Source: Rutpela maculata (taxonomy: Eukaryota; Arthropoda; Insecta; Coleoptera; Cerambycidae). From it: DNA of 64,000 nucleotides. Position numbers and translations under genes: made by a program. Shown here in pieces: positions 53,783-64,000 of this stretch. Each line of letters begins with the position of its first letter. Within the stretch, counting starts at the first letter, position 1. The notes beneath the pieces were generated by a model. It had not been told where the DNA came from and ran no database searches. It saw only the letters and a program-made list of their open reading frames with translations. Location of the stretch: assembly GCA_936432065.2 (NCBI GenBank), contig OW386293.2:48145923-48209922 (forward strand), read 5' to 3'.

Positions 53783-56200
53783 TTACACGTTATGAAGAGT
53801 ATTATTGCCAGTGGCTCCTAATAATATTCTTCTTAATTCTTTTTTGAATTTATAATGAGAAACTTCTATGAGATGTGGAGGTATCCTATTATACAGTTTG
53901 CAGATGCAGATATCATATGTAAAAGATCTCTGAAAAATTGCAGTGTAGTGTTTAAGGGTGGTTAACATATTTTTAAATCTTAAGTTGATGTTATGTACAT
54001 CTGAACGAAAGCTAATTTTTGGTACAGGTAAAACGGACAATTATATTTAATTATATTATTATATAACACTAATGAATGCAGGGTACGTCGTTTTTCCATA
54101 TTTAGCCACCCAATTTCGCGAATTTTTTTAGATATAACTGATTGTTTTCTTCTAATGCCACAAGTAAATCGAATGCATGAATTCTGCATCAATTGCACTC
54201 AATTTGCGTCAAATTTTGTCAGACAAGGTCCATATATCAGTTAAAAATGGAAAAAAACAAGGAGTCGCACAGACGCTGTTTAAGTTTAGGACTGAGAATA
54301 GATCGATGACTGTACAATAATTTTAAATTTAGGAAAGCTTTTTTTTATAGAAGAGCTGACGTGTTCAATAAAGCGCAAATCCGTATCGATAATTATTCCA
54401 AGGTTTTTAACTGAACTCACAGCATTTAATTTAATATTCTTTACTTTTATATTTAGAAGGTGTTCACGTTTTAATTTAGATGCTTTCCTACCAAAGATAA
54501 TTATTTTGGACTTGTCTGGATTTATGGTCAAACAATGAGACTCTGACGCTTTCAGTGAGGCGTCCAGGTCCTGATTAATTTTATCACTGGCTATGTTAGC
54601 TTCATTTGGTTTAAATGAAAAATAAATTTACGTATCGTCAGCATACAGATGAGATAAACAGTGTTTAACACATGATATTAATTCACTCGTGTATAGTGTA
54701 AAAAATAATGGTCCCAGAATTGATCCTTGAGGAACCCCACAAAATATATTTTTTGACTCCGAAAATTCGTCTTTAAGTTTCACAATTTGTTGTCTACCAG
54801 TGAGATAGTTTTTCATTAGTTTTATAGAATTTATGTTAAATCCATTATATTTTAATATGGCTAGAAATAAGTCATGATGTAGTCGATCGAAAGCCTTAGA
54901 GTAATCTAACAGAACCAATACTGTTATTTCATTTTTATCCACAGCTGACAATATGTCACCTGTAACTTTTAGTAAGGCTGTGTACAACTATGGTTAGGTC
55001 TAAATCCAGACTGTCGATATTTATCAATGTGTGCTCTAATTTGCATATTTAATATTTTTTCTAACACTTTAGATAGTGTGTACTAATAGGCCTTAAGTCC
55101 TTATAATGCGTAGCCTCACTTATTTTAGGTTCAGGTATAATATGAGTCATTTTCGAAATTCATTTCAGAAATTTACGATGTCTGTTAAAAATGGAATGAT
55201 AAATGGACAGCAATGAAGCAACATAGTAATATTTATACCATCAGGCTCGGTCGCCTTAGATTTAATCGACAAAAGACATTTGTATACTTCCTCCTCATTG
55301 ACGGTTTTACATTCAAAATATGATATATTATCTTTCTTTTTATTAACATTGTAATGATTTAATAGGTCTGCACTTGGCACGCCGCTGGATTGTACAATGT
55401 TAGAGAAATAATCTTGTATCGCACTAACATCACACAACTCTTCAAGTATTTGAGGTTGAGGTTTGGAATGAACATCTAATTTTCTTAACATATTCCAGTT
55501 ATTTTTTGAATCATTTGTGTGAAGAGTGAATTCTAAAAATGCTTTCTTCTCATTTTTAACACAAATATTAACAAAATTTCTTAGCTCTTTATATTCACTC
55601 CAATCATTTATATTTTTAGTTCTTTTAAATTTTTCAAGGACTTCTCACGTAATTTTATAAGTAATTTTAAATTATCTGTCAACCACGGTGCGTTCTTTTT
55701 CATAATTCTAACCACACGAATAGGTGCATACTTGTCAAAAATATGAATGATTAATTGATTGAAAATATCTAATTTACTGTTTACATTATTCACATAAAAT
55801 ATATTTTGAAAAGGCAAATTTAGTAGATTGCATAAAAATTTTCATAAGATAATTTACTGAAATCTCGTTACTTATAGAATGTTGGCTGCGATTTAGCAGT
55901 TCTTAATTCCAGAGTACATTTTATTAAAGAGTGATCAGAGAAGTTCAGATTATCAAGAACCTCTGAATTTAAAACGAGATCAGTGTTAGAACACACTATC
56001 AAATCTAACAAAGTCGAGCTACTATGACAGTAGTGTGTAGGTTCATTTATAATTTGAATTAAGTCATAGCTTTCTAATAGAGAAAAAAATTGTTGAGCAT
56101 AGGTATTATCTATGTTCATAAGATTAATATTAAAGTCCCCTGTGCAGATAAGATGGTCACAATCAGTTAACAAAGTATATATAACCTCCTCAAAACTGCA
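53783..56200 (-). pseudogene. LINE ORF2: endonuclease end, reverse transcriptase, C-terminus
   Basis: LICTGDFNINLMN and FSDHSLIKCTLELR (56130-55880) are endonuclease motifs; KYAPIRVVRIMKKNAPW links to the reverse transcriptase. ATEPDGINITMLL, VLVLLDYSKAFDRLHHDLF, FCGVPQGSILGPLFFTLY and SHLYADDT (54990-54630) are reverse transcriptase blocks with YADD intact. INPDKSKIIIFGRKASK and SVKNLGIIIDTDLRF (54530-54380) and RFTCGIRRKQSV to GATGNN (54198-53783) complete the C-terminal part. A TAA follows YADDT, and several frameshifts (around 55150, 55500, 55600, 54250, 54000) break it. Confidence 0.82.
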
Positions 56201-56254
56201 GGCAGATTCCGAACTCACGATACGATCACGATTGACGATACGACACCAAGGGTG

Positions 56255-56525
56255 CAGAAAGGAATTGTCGCAATAATGCGCGCGTAGTAGTCATTTGAAG
56301 AACTAAAATTTTTTTTGGCTCAAAATTTAAAACACCGTATTTTGCGATTTTTCAATCTTGTGGGATTCTCTCTGATTATCCTTGCTGTAAATAATTTTAT
56401 TAAGGGCAAGAAGGGCAAGGATAAATCGCAAATATGGTGTTTTCAATTTTGAGCCAACAAAAATTTTAGTTCTTCAAAATGACTACTAAGCGCGCATTAT
56501 AGCGATAATTCCTCTTTGCGCCGGA
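56255..56525. repeat. Internal palindrome of the MITE
   Basis: GAAGAACTAAAATTTTTT (56297) and TTTGCGATTTTTC (56341) on the left have inverted partners at 56465-56480 and 56425-56436. The loop contains TTATTAAGGGCAAG. Confidence 0.75.
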
Positions 56526-56822
56526 TCGTCGTTCTGACGCTCTATGGTCGTGAAAGACAATCGTCTACTGTATTGCGGATAGTCTATATTTGAATGACAG
56601 CATTTGAGTTGTCGTCAGTCGTACGATCGTGGGCATTGGCTATTTCATTTCAACATTGTACTTGTCTTTGTTAGTTTTCCTACGTGCCCAAGACAGGAAA
56701 GTGGAATCAACTTCTTATTTCCTTAATATTAAACTGACATTTTATTTACTGCCATCACACATCCCACCGCCTACTCGATTTTTCTGGAGGCTAAAATTCA
56801 AGCTCAAAATCCTGTCATCTAA

Positions 56823-56972
56823 GGGCCAGTTGTATGAACTAAATTGAGCCAAGTTCAGCTTGAACCAAGATGAAAAGCCAAGGTTACGATTGTTACAATA
56901 ATCGTAACCATGGCTTTTAATCTTGGTTCAAGCTGAACTTGGCTCAACTTAGTTCGTACAACTGGACCTAAG
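56823..56972. mobile_element. Palindromic MITE, GGCCAGTTGTATGAAC ends
   Basis: A nearly perfect palindrome of about 150 bp: GGCCAGTTGTATGAAC (56823) against GTTCGTACAACTGGACC, through CTTGAACCAAGAT, with centre near TTGTTACAATAA (56900). Nested in the larger MITE. Confidence 0.85.
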
Positions 56973-57450
56973 TGAATTTGTAGCAAATTTATTAAATTTC
57001 TCGCTAACGGTTTGTTGAACTTAAATTATTCTATAAATCTCTTATCTGGTAGGGGAGTAGTAGGTCAAAATGCGGAGGTCACAAAGGTTTCAAACGAATC
57101 AGTTAATTAAATTGTATTTCGGATTCTTGTTCTTTCACGTATCAGCCGTACATTAGCAGCTCTTCGAATTCTTCTGGCCATTCCAGATTCCAGCAACGAC
57201 AATTGAAAGTATTATTAATAGTAGTCGATATATCTCCAAATAAAACAAATACTTCAATAAAATGAAACTACACAAAAATACAAAAAATATAGTTTAGCTA
57301 GGTAAGCAAAACTCGTCCCGCTACTTCAAAAATTTTCTTATTTTTTTAAATTTAAAATTACTACCGAATTTCGATATTGATCGACGATACCACGTCACGT
57401 TCAACTTGGTGTCGGATCGTCAATCGTAATCATATCGTGAATTCGGAATC

Positions 57451-57801
57451 TTGCTGCTGCTATAAAATTCTATCACACCATTAAATCCAGGAGGGCGGTA
57501 CACAACTCCAAGAGTAAACTTTATTTTATCAATCGTGAACGTTATCCAAAGTTGTTCTTTTTAATTCTTTTAAATTTAATATTATTTCGAACTTACAATA
57601 ACACCCCCCACCTCTACCGTCTCTGTCTTGCCTAACTATGTTGTAACCTGCAATACTCATCGCCTCATTTTCAATATCTGCTGACAACCAGCTTTCTGTA
57701 ATGGCAAAAAAGTCATAATCGTTGTTAAAAATATGATTCCTAATAATATCTGTAAATACTGATCTAGAATTAATATGAGCTAATTTAATGTGATTTGCCA
57801 T
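57451..57801 (-). pseudogene. LINE ORF2 N-terminal endonuclease part
   Basis: ATG at 57801. KLAHINSRSVFTDIIRNHIF, DFFAITESWLSADIENE and IVRQDRDGRGGG are the N-terminal motifs of an apurinic-type LINE endonuclease (catalytic E in ITESWL). A frameshift near 57600 follows; IKFTLGVVYRPPGF (57530-57480) continues in another frame up to the MITE. The next motif GDFN lies beyond the MITE at about 56130. Confidence 0.8.
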
Positions 57802-58099
57802 CTAATATTTTAAAGTGGACAAAACAAAACAGAAAAATATGTTCATTTATAATTAACTATAATATTTAGCGACTATTTAAAACACATAGTACATTAAAAT
57901 ACATTAAATTTATTACAATTATTTTTTCTTCTTTTTTATTATGAGTTCGGCGATAGATTCCTCACATTTGTTTTCTGAAAATTCTTCTTTTTGCTGCTCG
58001 GATGTTAACCTTTTCTTCTCAATTTTTTTCTCCACGTGGGTCACTTCGTCTGCTTGGTTCGATATTTTCTCTAGCGTCTTTTCAGATATCTTACGAGAA
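57802..58099. other. LINE inter-ORF and ORF1 3' end
   Basis: Short AT-rich spacer between ORF2 start and decayed ORF1 3' coding; stops in all frames. Confidence 0.5.
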
Positions 58100-58751
58100 G
58101 TTGGTGTAGCAGGGTTGCTCTGTTTCGGGTGGTAATGAAGTTGATTCTAATTTCTGATTATCCTCCTCTGATGGTGTGGGATCGAATGTGGGCTGGACTG
58201 CATTGAGTTTTAGCTCTTCCGCACCATATAATTCTCCATTTATTAGTAGTTTATTTTTTATAATTTTTGCTGAATATTGTTTTTCTCTTGCCAGCTTTAA
58301 ATGACCTGTTAATATTTTCCTTTCCTCCAGTTCTTGAGGAGTTAAATCGGAGCTTATATAAATGCCTATACCCTTTCATTTGTTGCTGTTTTTCAAAATC
58401 TTTATTTTTTTCTGGTAAGATATTAACTCAATAAGCACTGGTCTTGGTTTATTATTGGTTTGTTTTCCAATACGAAAGATATCACGGATCGCATTAAGTT
58501 CAAAACTTATTTCTAGTTTTTCACGAATAATTTTTTGGACAGTTTCTTGTAAGTTAGATTCTTGCTCATTTATTCCATGGATTATTATATTATATTTTTG
58601 TTGTTGTTTTTGTGTAGCATGTAATTGAGATTTTAATTTTATATTTTCTTCTTCAAGTACTTCTGTCCTCTTTTTTATTTCTTTCACTTCCTCATTAAGG
58701 CTATTTTCGATGCGTTCTAATTTATTGTTTATTTCCTCTATACTGTTTATA
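58100..58751 (-). pseudogene. LINE ORF1 C-terminal part (RNA-binding, L1-ORF1-like)
   Basis: Continues ORF1 on the left side of the mariner insertion: INSIEEINNKLERIENSL then EVKEIKKRTEVLEEENIKLK (coiled coil, 58750-58620), and YNIIIHGINEQESNLQETV, FELNAIRDIFRIG, PRPVLIELISYQKKIKIL (RRM-like region of transposase_22-type ORF1 proteins). A TGA at 58378-58376 interrupts; KGIGIYISSDLTPQELEER follows in the same frame to about 58100. ORF1 is a nucleic-acid chaperone needed for target-primed reverse transcription. Confidence 0.75.
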
Positions 58752-61700
58752 GTGCAGGCAAATCCAGTTTTGAGTATGAACTATCTGGGGAAAGCTATTT
58801 CTTTACCGAAATGGATAGCTTTATTCATGTAGAATGAGGATATAAAAATCCCGAAAAATCCCAATGTGGGCTAAAGCCACCATTTAGAAAAAATGACCGC
58901 CAGAACCATTTCTTTTAGGAGGACATATCTCAAGAACCATTGCTCCGATTTTAGATTTCTTTTTCTTGTTCTCTTCCCCTTTTTATGTAAAATCGAAAGT
59001 GTTATTACATATTTGAGCATAAAATAGAAGATAACTGAAGAAAATAAGACTTGAGTTCTTGGAAATATACAAGGTGTCCAGTTAGTGCTTACTTGGAAGA
59101 TTGTGCAAAAACGGGCAACTTTATAAAAAAACTTTTTTAACAAAACTTTCAATGTTTCATCTCTACTACAACGAGAAATTATTTTCAATTATACAAGATG
59201 TCACAAAAAGGAGTTACACAAGAATGTATAATTTTTTTAACGGAATACCCCCTAATTTTTTAAGCGCCAATTAAGCCTCTAAGGGTCCTGAAATATACCC
59301 TAAAATTTTTTGCCAATCGGATGCAGCGTTGCCAAGTTATAATTTTTATCCTGTTTTTTTGGCAAATTACAAACACTTTTTGACTACCATATCTCCGCGA
59401 TTTATTAATTGTTTTTTCTAAAAATGTAGGGTGTTATTCGATAATAATGCATCTTCTGAAAAATATTTTTGAAATAAATTATTATTATACGGGTGTCCAA
59501 AATATTTGTTTACATTTCTTGTTATTTAATTTCTCAAATTTTTTAAATAGAATGCCTATATTTTTTTACATGGATGAATAAAGCATAAAATTCTCCACAT
59601 TCTAATATTATACACTTAATTTTTATTTCAAACCGTTTTTGAGATATGATTATTTCAAATAAGTTTTGCGTAAATTGAGGTGCTTTTTATTTTAGCAATA
59701 AAATCTAGTATGGCTTTGGTCTTTTGTTTTGCGTTTGTTTTTCACTCTATGACATTTCTCTAATGTGTTTAAGATTACCGTGATTAAGTTGAATTAATAT
59801 TGTTAATATATAAAAAGACGAATTATAATTATTGTCAATAAGATTTAATATCTATGGTAAATGTTATGTTATTGGTGAATGTGATGGAAATTGTTTATTG
59901 GCATCAAGAATGTATGGTCAAAAATATCCCTATAGAAGATGTCCTGATGTGAGGTCTCTAGAAAATTTGAAAGAACGTTTTGAACGTACTGGAAATTTTG
60001 CATATGAAAAGAAGGCGAGACGACGAAATGTATTGTAATGAAGAAAATGAGGTGGCTATAACTTTAGCGGTAATCGAAAATCCTACGGCAAGTGTTCTGG
60101 AGTTAAGTAGAGATTTAGAGGTCAGCGAATCTAGTGTTTCCCTATGTCTTCGTAAAAATAAGTTTCACCACTATCGAGCTCAGCTGCATCAAGAGCTTTG
60201 GGATGTAGATTTAAATCGTAGATTAAATTTTTGCCAGTGGGCTCAAAACGAAATTGGAGAAGATGAAGAATTTTTCAAATTTGTATTGTTCACGGAAAAA
60301 TCAACGTTTCATCGTAACGGATTTGTGAATAGGCACAATTTCCATTATTATGCCAGAGAAAACTCTCATGTTGCACAGAAAAATCGGGGATTAAATATAA
60401 GGGGAGGAATTGTACATGATTATGTTATTCGATTATGTTATTCATCCTCGCTTTTTTGAGGGAAATGTGAATGGAGCAGTCTTCTTAGATTTTACGCCAA
60501 ATACGTTTCCACAAATAATCGAGCATATTCCTGATTACATTGCAAATAATATGTGATTACAACTTGAAGGTGCACCACCACATTTTAGTAGAAATGTTCG
60601 TCAAGCCATTAGTAATCAGTTTCCTGAAAGGTGGATAGGAAGAGGAGGTCCAATATTTTAATAAACTGTTAAATAATATCTAATTTATTGTTTTATTAAA
60701 TTATGTTAGGTCTCCTTACATGGCCGCCTAAGTCACCCGACCTGACTTCAGTGGGTTTTTTCTTTGGTGATTTGTGAAGTCAGACGTTTATAAAGTAGAA
60801 CCAACGACTCGAGAAGATATGATGGAAAGGATTCGTCGGTGTTTCAATCGTATAAATGTTGATATGTTACACTGTGTAAGACGTTCATTTATCAAGAGAC
60901 CTCAGTGTTACCTGAATCAAAATGGTGGACATTTTGAACAGTTGTTAGGTTAGTTTCAATATCGTGAAAAAAAATTATTGCTCAAGAACCGTTCATAAAA
61001 GAAAGTGTACGATATCAAAATGTGAGAAATCGTGAGCGTTACTCATCCATTTAAAAAAATTATAGGCACTGCATTTAAAAAAAATTGAAAAAAATGTAAA
61101 ACAAAATATAGATTTTAATGCTAAAATAAAGAGCACCTTCATTTACGCAAAAATTATTTGATATAATCATATCTCAAAAAACGTTTGAAATAGAAATAAA
61201 GAGATATTAAAATGTAAGGAATTGTATGTGTTATTCATTCATGTAAAAAAAGTATACCTAGGCATTCCATTTAAAAAAAAATAAGAAAAATAAAAATTAA
61301 ATATCAAGAAATGTACGCAAATATTTTGGACACCCGATATACTAAAGATTTAATTCAAAAATGTTTTTCAGTAAATACATCATTATTAAACAACATCCCA
61401 CATTTTTAGAAATAACGATTGATAAATCGCGGAGATATGCCAGTCAAAAGTGTTTGTAAACTGCCCAAAAAAAAAAACAGAAAAAATATTTTAGGGTATA
61501 ATACAGGGCCCGTGGAGGCTTAACTGGCGTTAAGGAAATACAGGCTGTTCTATTTAAAAAAATTATACTTTCTTGTGTGATTCGTTTTTGTGACGCATTG
61601 TATAATTGAAAATAATTTTATGTTGTAGTAGAGACGAAACATTGAAAGTTTTGTTAAGAAAGTTTTTTTATAAAGTTAGCCGTTTTGCACCATCTTCCGA

Positions 61701-62211
61701 GAGAACACTGACTGGGCACTCTTTATACCTTAATGTACATGATTAAAAATGATTACAATTTTATATATAAATAACTATTACTCCGTTAATATTGGAGTTA
61801 GTAACATCGGCCAAAAAAGAAATGAAAGCTAAAAATTGACTAAAAATGTCAGTACAAACGTCTCGAGTTTACAAAAGTTTAAATTTCCGTAATATTTAAA
61901 TTATTTTTTAATTTCCTAAGTTTATCGTTTAATTTATCGTAAAATATGTAATCATATTTTCTGTAAAATGTGAAGTGAGGAATGGAACAAAAAAAGAAAT
62001 CTAAAATCGGAGCAACGGTTACTGAGATATATGATTTTAACGAAAATGTCTCTGGCGGTCATTTTTTCTAAATGGCGGCTTTAGCTTATGTCAGGATTTT
62101 TGCGACTTTATGTACTTATCTTACATTAATAGAGCTATCCATTGCGATAAACAAATAACTGTGCCCAAATAGTTCACGCCAAACCCATTTTACACTGAGA
62201 TTTGCCTGGTC
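58752..62211 (+). mobile_element. Mariner-type element with ~740-bp TIRs, in LINE ORF1
   Basis: Ends GTGCAGGCAAATC and its imperfect complement (GATTTGCCTGGTC) with inverted repeats of roughly 740 bp (58752-59490 versus 61470-62211), flanked by TA at 58750-58751 and 62212-62213. Removing the element with one TA keeps the LINE ORF1 frame open. It encodes a decayed transposase 59832-60955. Confidence 0.88.
59832..60955 (+). pseudogene. Mariner-type transposase (DUF4817-like), degenerate
   Basis: YVIGECDGNCLLASRMYGQK and YPYRRCPDVRSLENL form the N-terminal HTH. After a frameshift near 60035 come VIENPTASVLELSRDLEVSE (second HTH), LHQELWDVDLNRRLNFCQWA, and LFTEKSTFHRNGFVNRHNFH, where the first catalytic Asp has become Glu (relatives have LFTDES). 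A 14-bp local duplication (GATTATGTTATTC, 60418) shifts the frame. EHIPDYIANNM, then TGA, then LQLEGAPPHFSRNVRQ follow, with Glu at the second Asp position. RWIGRG is followed by a possible 62-nt intron (60648-60709), then LLTWPPKSPDLTSV (third Asp). The C-terminal NGGHFEQLLG ends in TAG. Clearly inactive. Confidence 0.8.
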
Positions 62212-62307
62212 TATTAGTTTAGTGTTTATTTCCGAATTTTGTTCACATACTGACTGGAGCAATTTATATATGTCCTCGCTGTTGATATCACTTTTTGTTT
62301 CATTCAT
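62212..62307 (-). pseudogene. LINE ORF1 N-terminal piece
   Basis: ATG at 62307: MNETKSDINSEDIYKLLQSV followed by CEQNSEINTKLI up to the TA at 62213-62212. It continues on the other side of the mariner element at 58751. Confidence 0.75.
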
Positions 62308-62399
62308 GATCGTGCTTTTTTATATAGAGTTCTTGTTTAGTAGGTACTGCTTATTTTTACAGATTTCTTGATTAACGTTAAGATGTATTTTTATAAATT

Positions 62400-62959
62400 C
62401 GTGATCAAGTATGATAATTTATATTACTTTATTTAGATGTCTCCACTTGTGGGAATGTTCATAAGAAATGTTAATGTTTTTTTTCAATACAGAAAAGTGA
62501 TTTTATGTAATATGACTAACCTTACTAGGGCCAATTTTATCACAATCGTAGTCTGTTTGCTTCCATGTGATTTGGTTTATATAAAGTTTATATTTCAATG
62601 TTCATTTAACTACCACTTTTAAACAAATTTCTTGAATGTATACACCCACACAACCATTCGCTAGCTTCGCTACGCTTGACTTTTTGAGTTGTACATGGTA
62701 AATATTTTCGTATATACGAGTTCAGGACTACTTGATGATCATAGTCTCAAATATAACTGTTTTCCTTACGAGCTAGCGTTTTGGTCACGGAACTATATTT
62801 TGAGGTCTATACATCGCACATTCCGAGAAAAACTGTAATGACTCAAAATTTTTAGGAGTAAAATAAAAATTATGTATATAAACAATAACCTTCGTCCGAA
62901 GCAAATAGTAATAAAATATATTGTAGTATAATTGTCTTCAAACCAGTATAAGTTTAACA
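62400..62959. other. Interval without recognisable gene
   Basis: AT-rich; may include the LINE 5' UTR. No motif-bearing ORF. Confidence 0.4.
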
Positions 62960-63250
62960 TAGCTCCATAAAATAAAAAAAGTGATCTGTTCCCCTGGAAC
63001 TCCACAGGAACTCCTATGTGTTTCGAAGTGCTGAGCACGAATCAGGTGCCCGGTTAGCTCCATCACCCAAAGTTTTTCTGTAAATCGCAAAAATAACCTA
63101 GAAAAACATCATAATTTAGGATATTTTCGGGATTTACTAAAAATTGGTGGGTGATGGAGTTAAACGGACACCTGTTCGTATTCAGCACGTCGAAATACGT
63201 AGAGATTGCCCAAATGGAAACATACAATTTTTCTCTTGTGTGTGCCTGTG
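62960..63250. mobile_element. CACTA-like palindromic element
   Basis: AAGTGCTGAGCACGAATCAG (63027) inverts at 63165-63190; CCCGGTTAGCTCCATCACCC (63050) inverts near 63140. The right end CTTGTGTGTGCCTGTG gives CACAGGCACACACAAG in reverse, like the other members. The left terminus is degenerate. Confidence 0.55.
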
Positions 63251-63302
63251 TAATAGCACCGGATCCTCCGCCATTTTATAGAAATCCGCAAATGCAAATA
63301 TA

Positions 63303-63520
63303 TTACACATACACACAAAAAAAGTGAAAAGTGGGCTGTTTCTGGGACTCCATTGGGTAAGCCACAAATCAGGTGTCCTTCACCCCAATTTTTAGTAAAT
63401 CGCGAAAATAACCTAAATTATGAGTTTTTTTAGGTTATTATCACGATTTACAAAAAAATGGTGCGTGATGGAGCTAAACGAACACCATAAGGGTAACCCA
63501 CTGGAGTTCCAGGAACAGGA
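63303..63520. mobile_element. CACTA-like palindromic element, right end missing
   Basis: Starts near CACATACACACAAAAAAAGT, with CCATTGGGTAAGCC inverted at 63490-63505 and AATCGCGAAAATAACCTAAA inverted near 63430-63450. Related to the preceding element. Confidence 0.5.
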
Positions 63521-63719
63521 ACCGAGAAGTTTGGGCAGTCAGTATATAACATAGACGTTTCGTTTCTCCCAGAGGATTGGAAGACGCCATTCGTTGGTTG
63601 CGAGTGGATATAGGTGTCGGCTGTCTTGGTTCTCCAATCTTCCTCGGAGAAATATCACGAGGCTAAACCATGCTCGATAAAGATTTGTAACTCAGATTTC
63701 TCAATATGAATCATCTTTG

Positions 63720-64000
63720 ATGGTAGATAAATTAATTTGAGAGAGTAATTCGACCTTCTGAATACCAAAGGTCACTTTGATCATAGATCAAACCATATGC
63801 GAACGTAAAATATCCCGCTCTTTCAGAATCCGTGGTCAAAAATGCGTTTCCATTTGATAAAAAAAGTTGACCTTGACCTTGACCTGATGGGGTCAAGCAG
63901 ACGCCGGATTCGGATTCAGCAACCCCAAAAACGTATAAGAATCGTGGTTTCCTCAGATTAAATGTTTTCCCAATTTGACCTTGGAATGACCTTGACCCTG
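63720..64000. mobile_element. Diverged arm of the 845-2969 foldback family (window edge)
   Basis: CGAACGTAAAATATCCCGCT, TTTCAGAATCCGTGGTC, GCCGGATTCGGATTCAGCAA and TGACCTTGACCTTGACC occur in the same order as in the right arm at 2525-2900. It continues past the window. Confidence 0.65.

Larger units (their letters stand above)
56205..57450. mobile_element. MITE with GATTCCGAA ends inside LINE endonuclease
   Basis: Inverted ends of about 45 bp: GATTCCGAACTCACGATACG (56205) and its near complement ending GTGAATTCGGAATC (57450), continuing through ATTGACGATNCGACACCAAG. Contains two further palindromes, 56255-56525 and 56823-56972. Target duplication not clear. Confidence 0.8.
53494..62400 (-). 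mobile_element. Two-ORF LINE (CR1/Jockey group) with nested insertions
   Basis: Minus-strand element in the APN intron. The 3' end is ATAAAGACATTTATTATTAT followed by further ATT units (53550 to 53494), starting about 12 bp past the exon donor. ORF2 spans 57801-53783 and ORF1 62307-58100. Interrupted by a MITE inside the endonuclease domain (56205-57450) and by a mariner element inside ORF1 (58752-62211). The 5' boundary past 62310 is not defined. Confidence 0.8.

Overview
This is a piece of an AT-rich, intron-containing animal genome, almost certainly an insect. The one recognisable host gene is a membrane/secreted M1 aminopeptidase N (APN) on the + strand. Three of its exons are visible: 35043-35673, 49246-49539 and 53298-53481. 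Their splice phases join exactly and they encode the signal peptide, the N-terminal domain, a variant GAMEN motif and the complete HEXXH-X18-E zinc site. The 5' UTR exon and everything after the zinc site lie outside the window or were not found. No tRNA, rRNA, CRISPR or prokaryotic feature was seen.

Nearly everything else is transposable elements, often nested three or four deep. Left part (1-25 kb): two inverted copies of a Tc1/mariner-type element (412-4423 and 19289-25441). The first is split by a CACTA-like foldback (845-2969). The second is split by an RTE-type LINE remnant with a perfect 15-bp target duplication (19479-21287) and by a transposon with an 8-bp target duplication and an uninterrupted 749-codon transposase ORF (22240-25365). 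Between them lie several long foldback elements (4428-5157, 5163-5745, 7315-9225, 13925-14600, 16195-18020) and copies of a Helentron/HINE-like repeat with a GTCT-rich microsatellite near one end.

Middle (26-35 kb): a non-LTR retrotransposon on the minus strand (27035-31720) carries a hAT-type insertion (28195-29575, TSD TTAGATAC), which itself holds a piece of another LINE, plus a Helentron-like copy. Next come a second foldback of the CACTA-like lineage (31738-32925) and a decayed, intron-bearing relative of the 749-codon transposon (33040-34914, TSD GTCTACCT) just upstream of APN.

APN introns (35.7-64 kb): the 13.6-kb intron holds a tandem-repeat foldback containing a 598-bp identical direct duplication around a LINE 3' fragment, two remnants of an acidic PIN-like/GCDT protein family, and nested foldbacks. 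The next intron is a 67-nt intron inflated to 3.76 kb by an insertion with a TA duplication. That insertion carries a Jockey-type LINE whose reading frame is broken only by stop codons. The last intron contains a two-ORF LINE whose 3' tail starts about 12 bp from the splice donor. Its ORF1 is interrupted by a 3.46-kb mariner element, and removing that element with one TA restores the frame.

The best candidates for something undescribed are: (1) the TAGGGTG / 8-bp TSD transposon family with its hAT-like but atypical transposase; (2) a lineage of foldback elements with CACAG-type ends, 3-bp target duplications and a recurring GCTGAATCCGAAT core, a core that also occurs beside both PIN-like gene remnants; (3) DR5 arrays of nuclear-receptor half-sites carried by one of these foldbacks.
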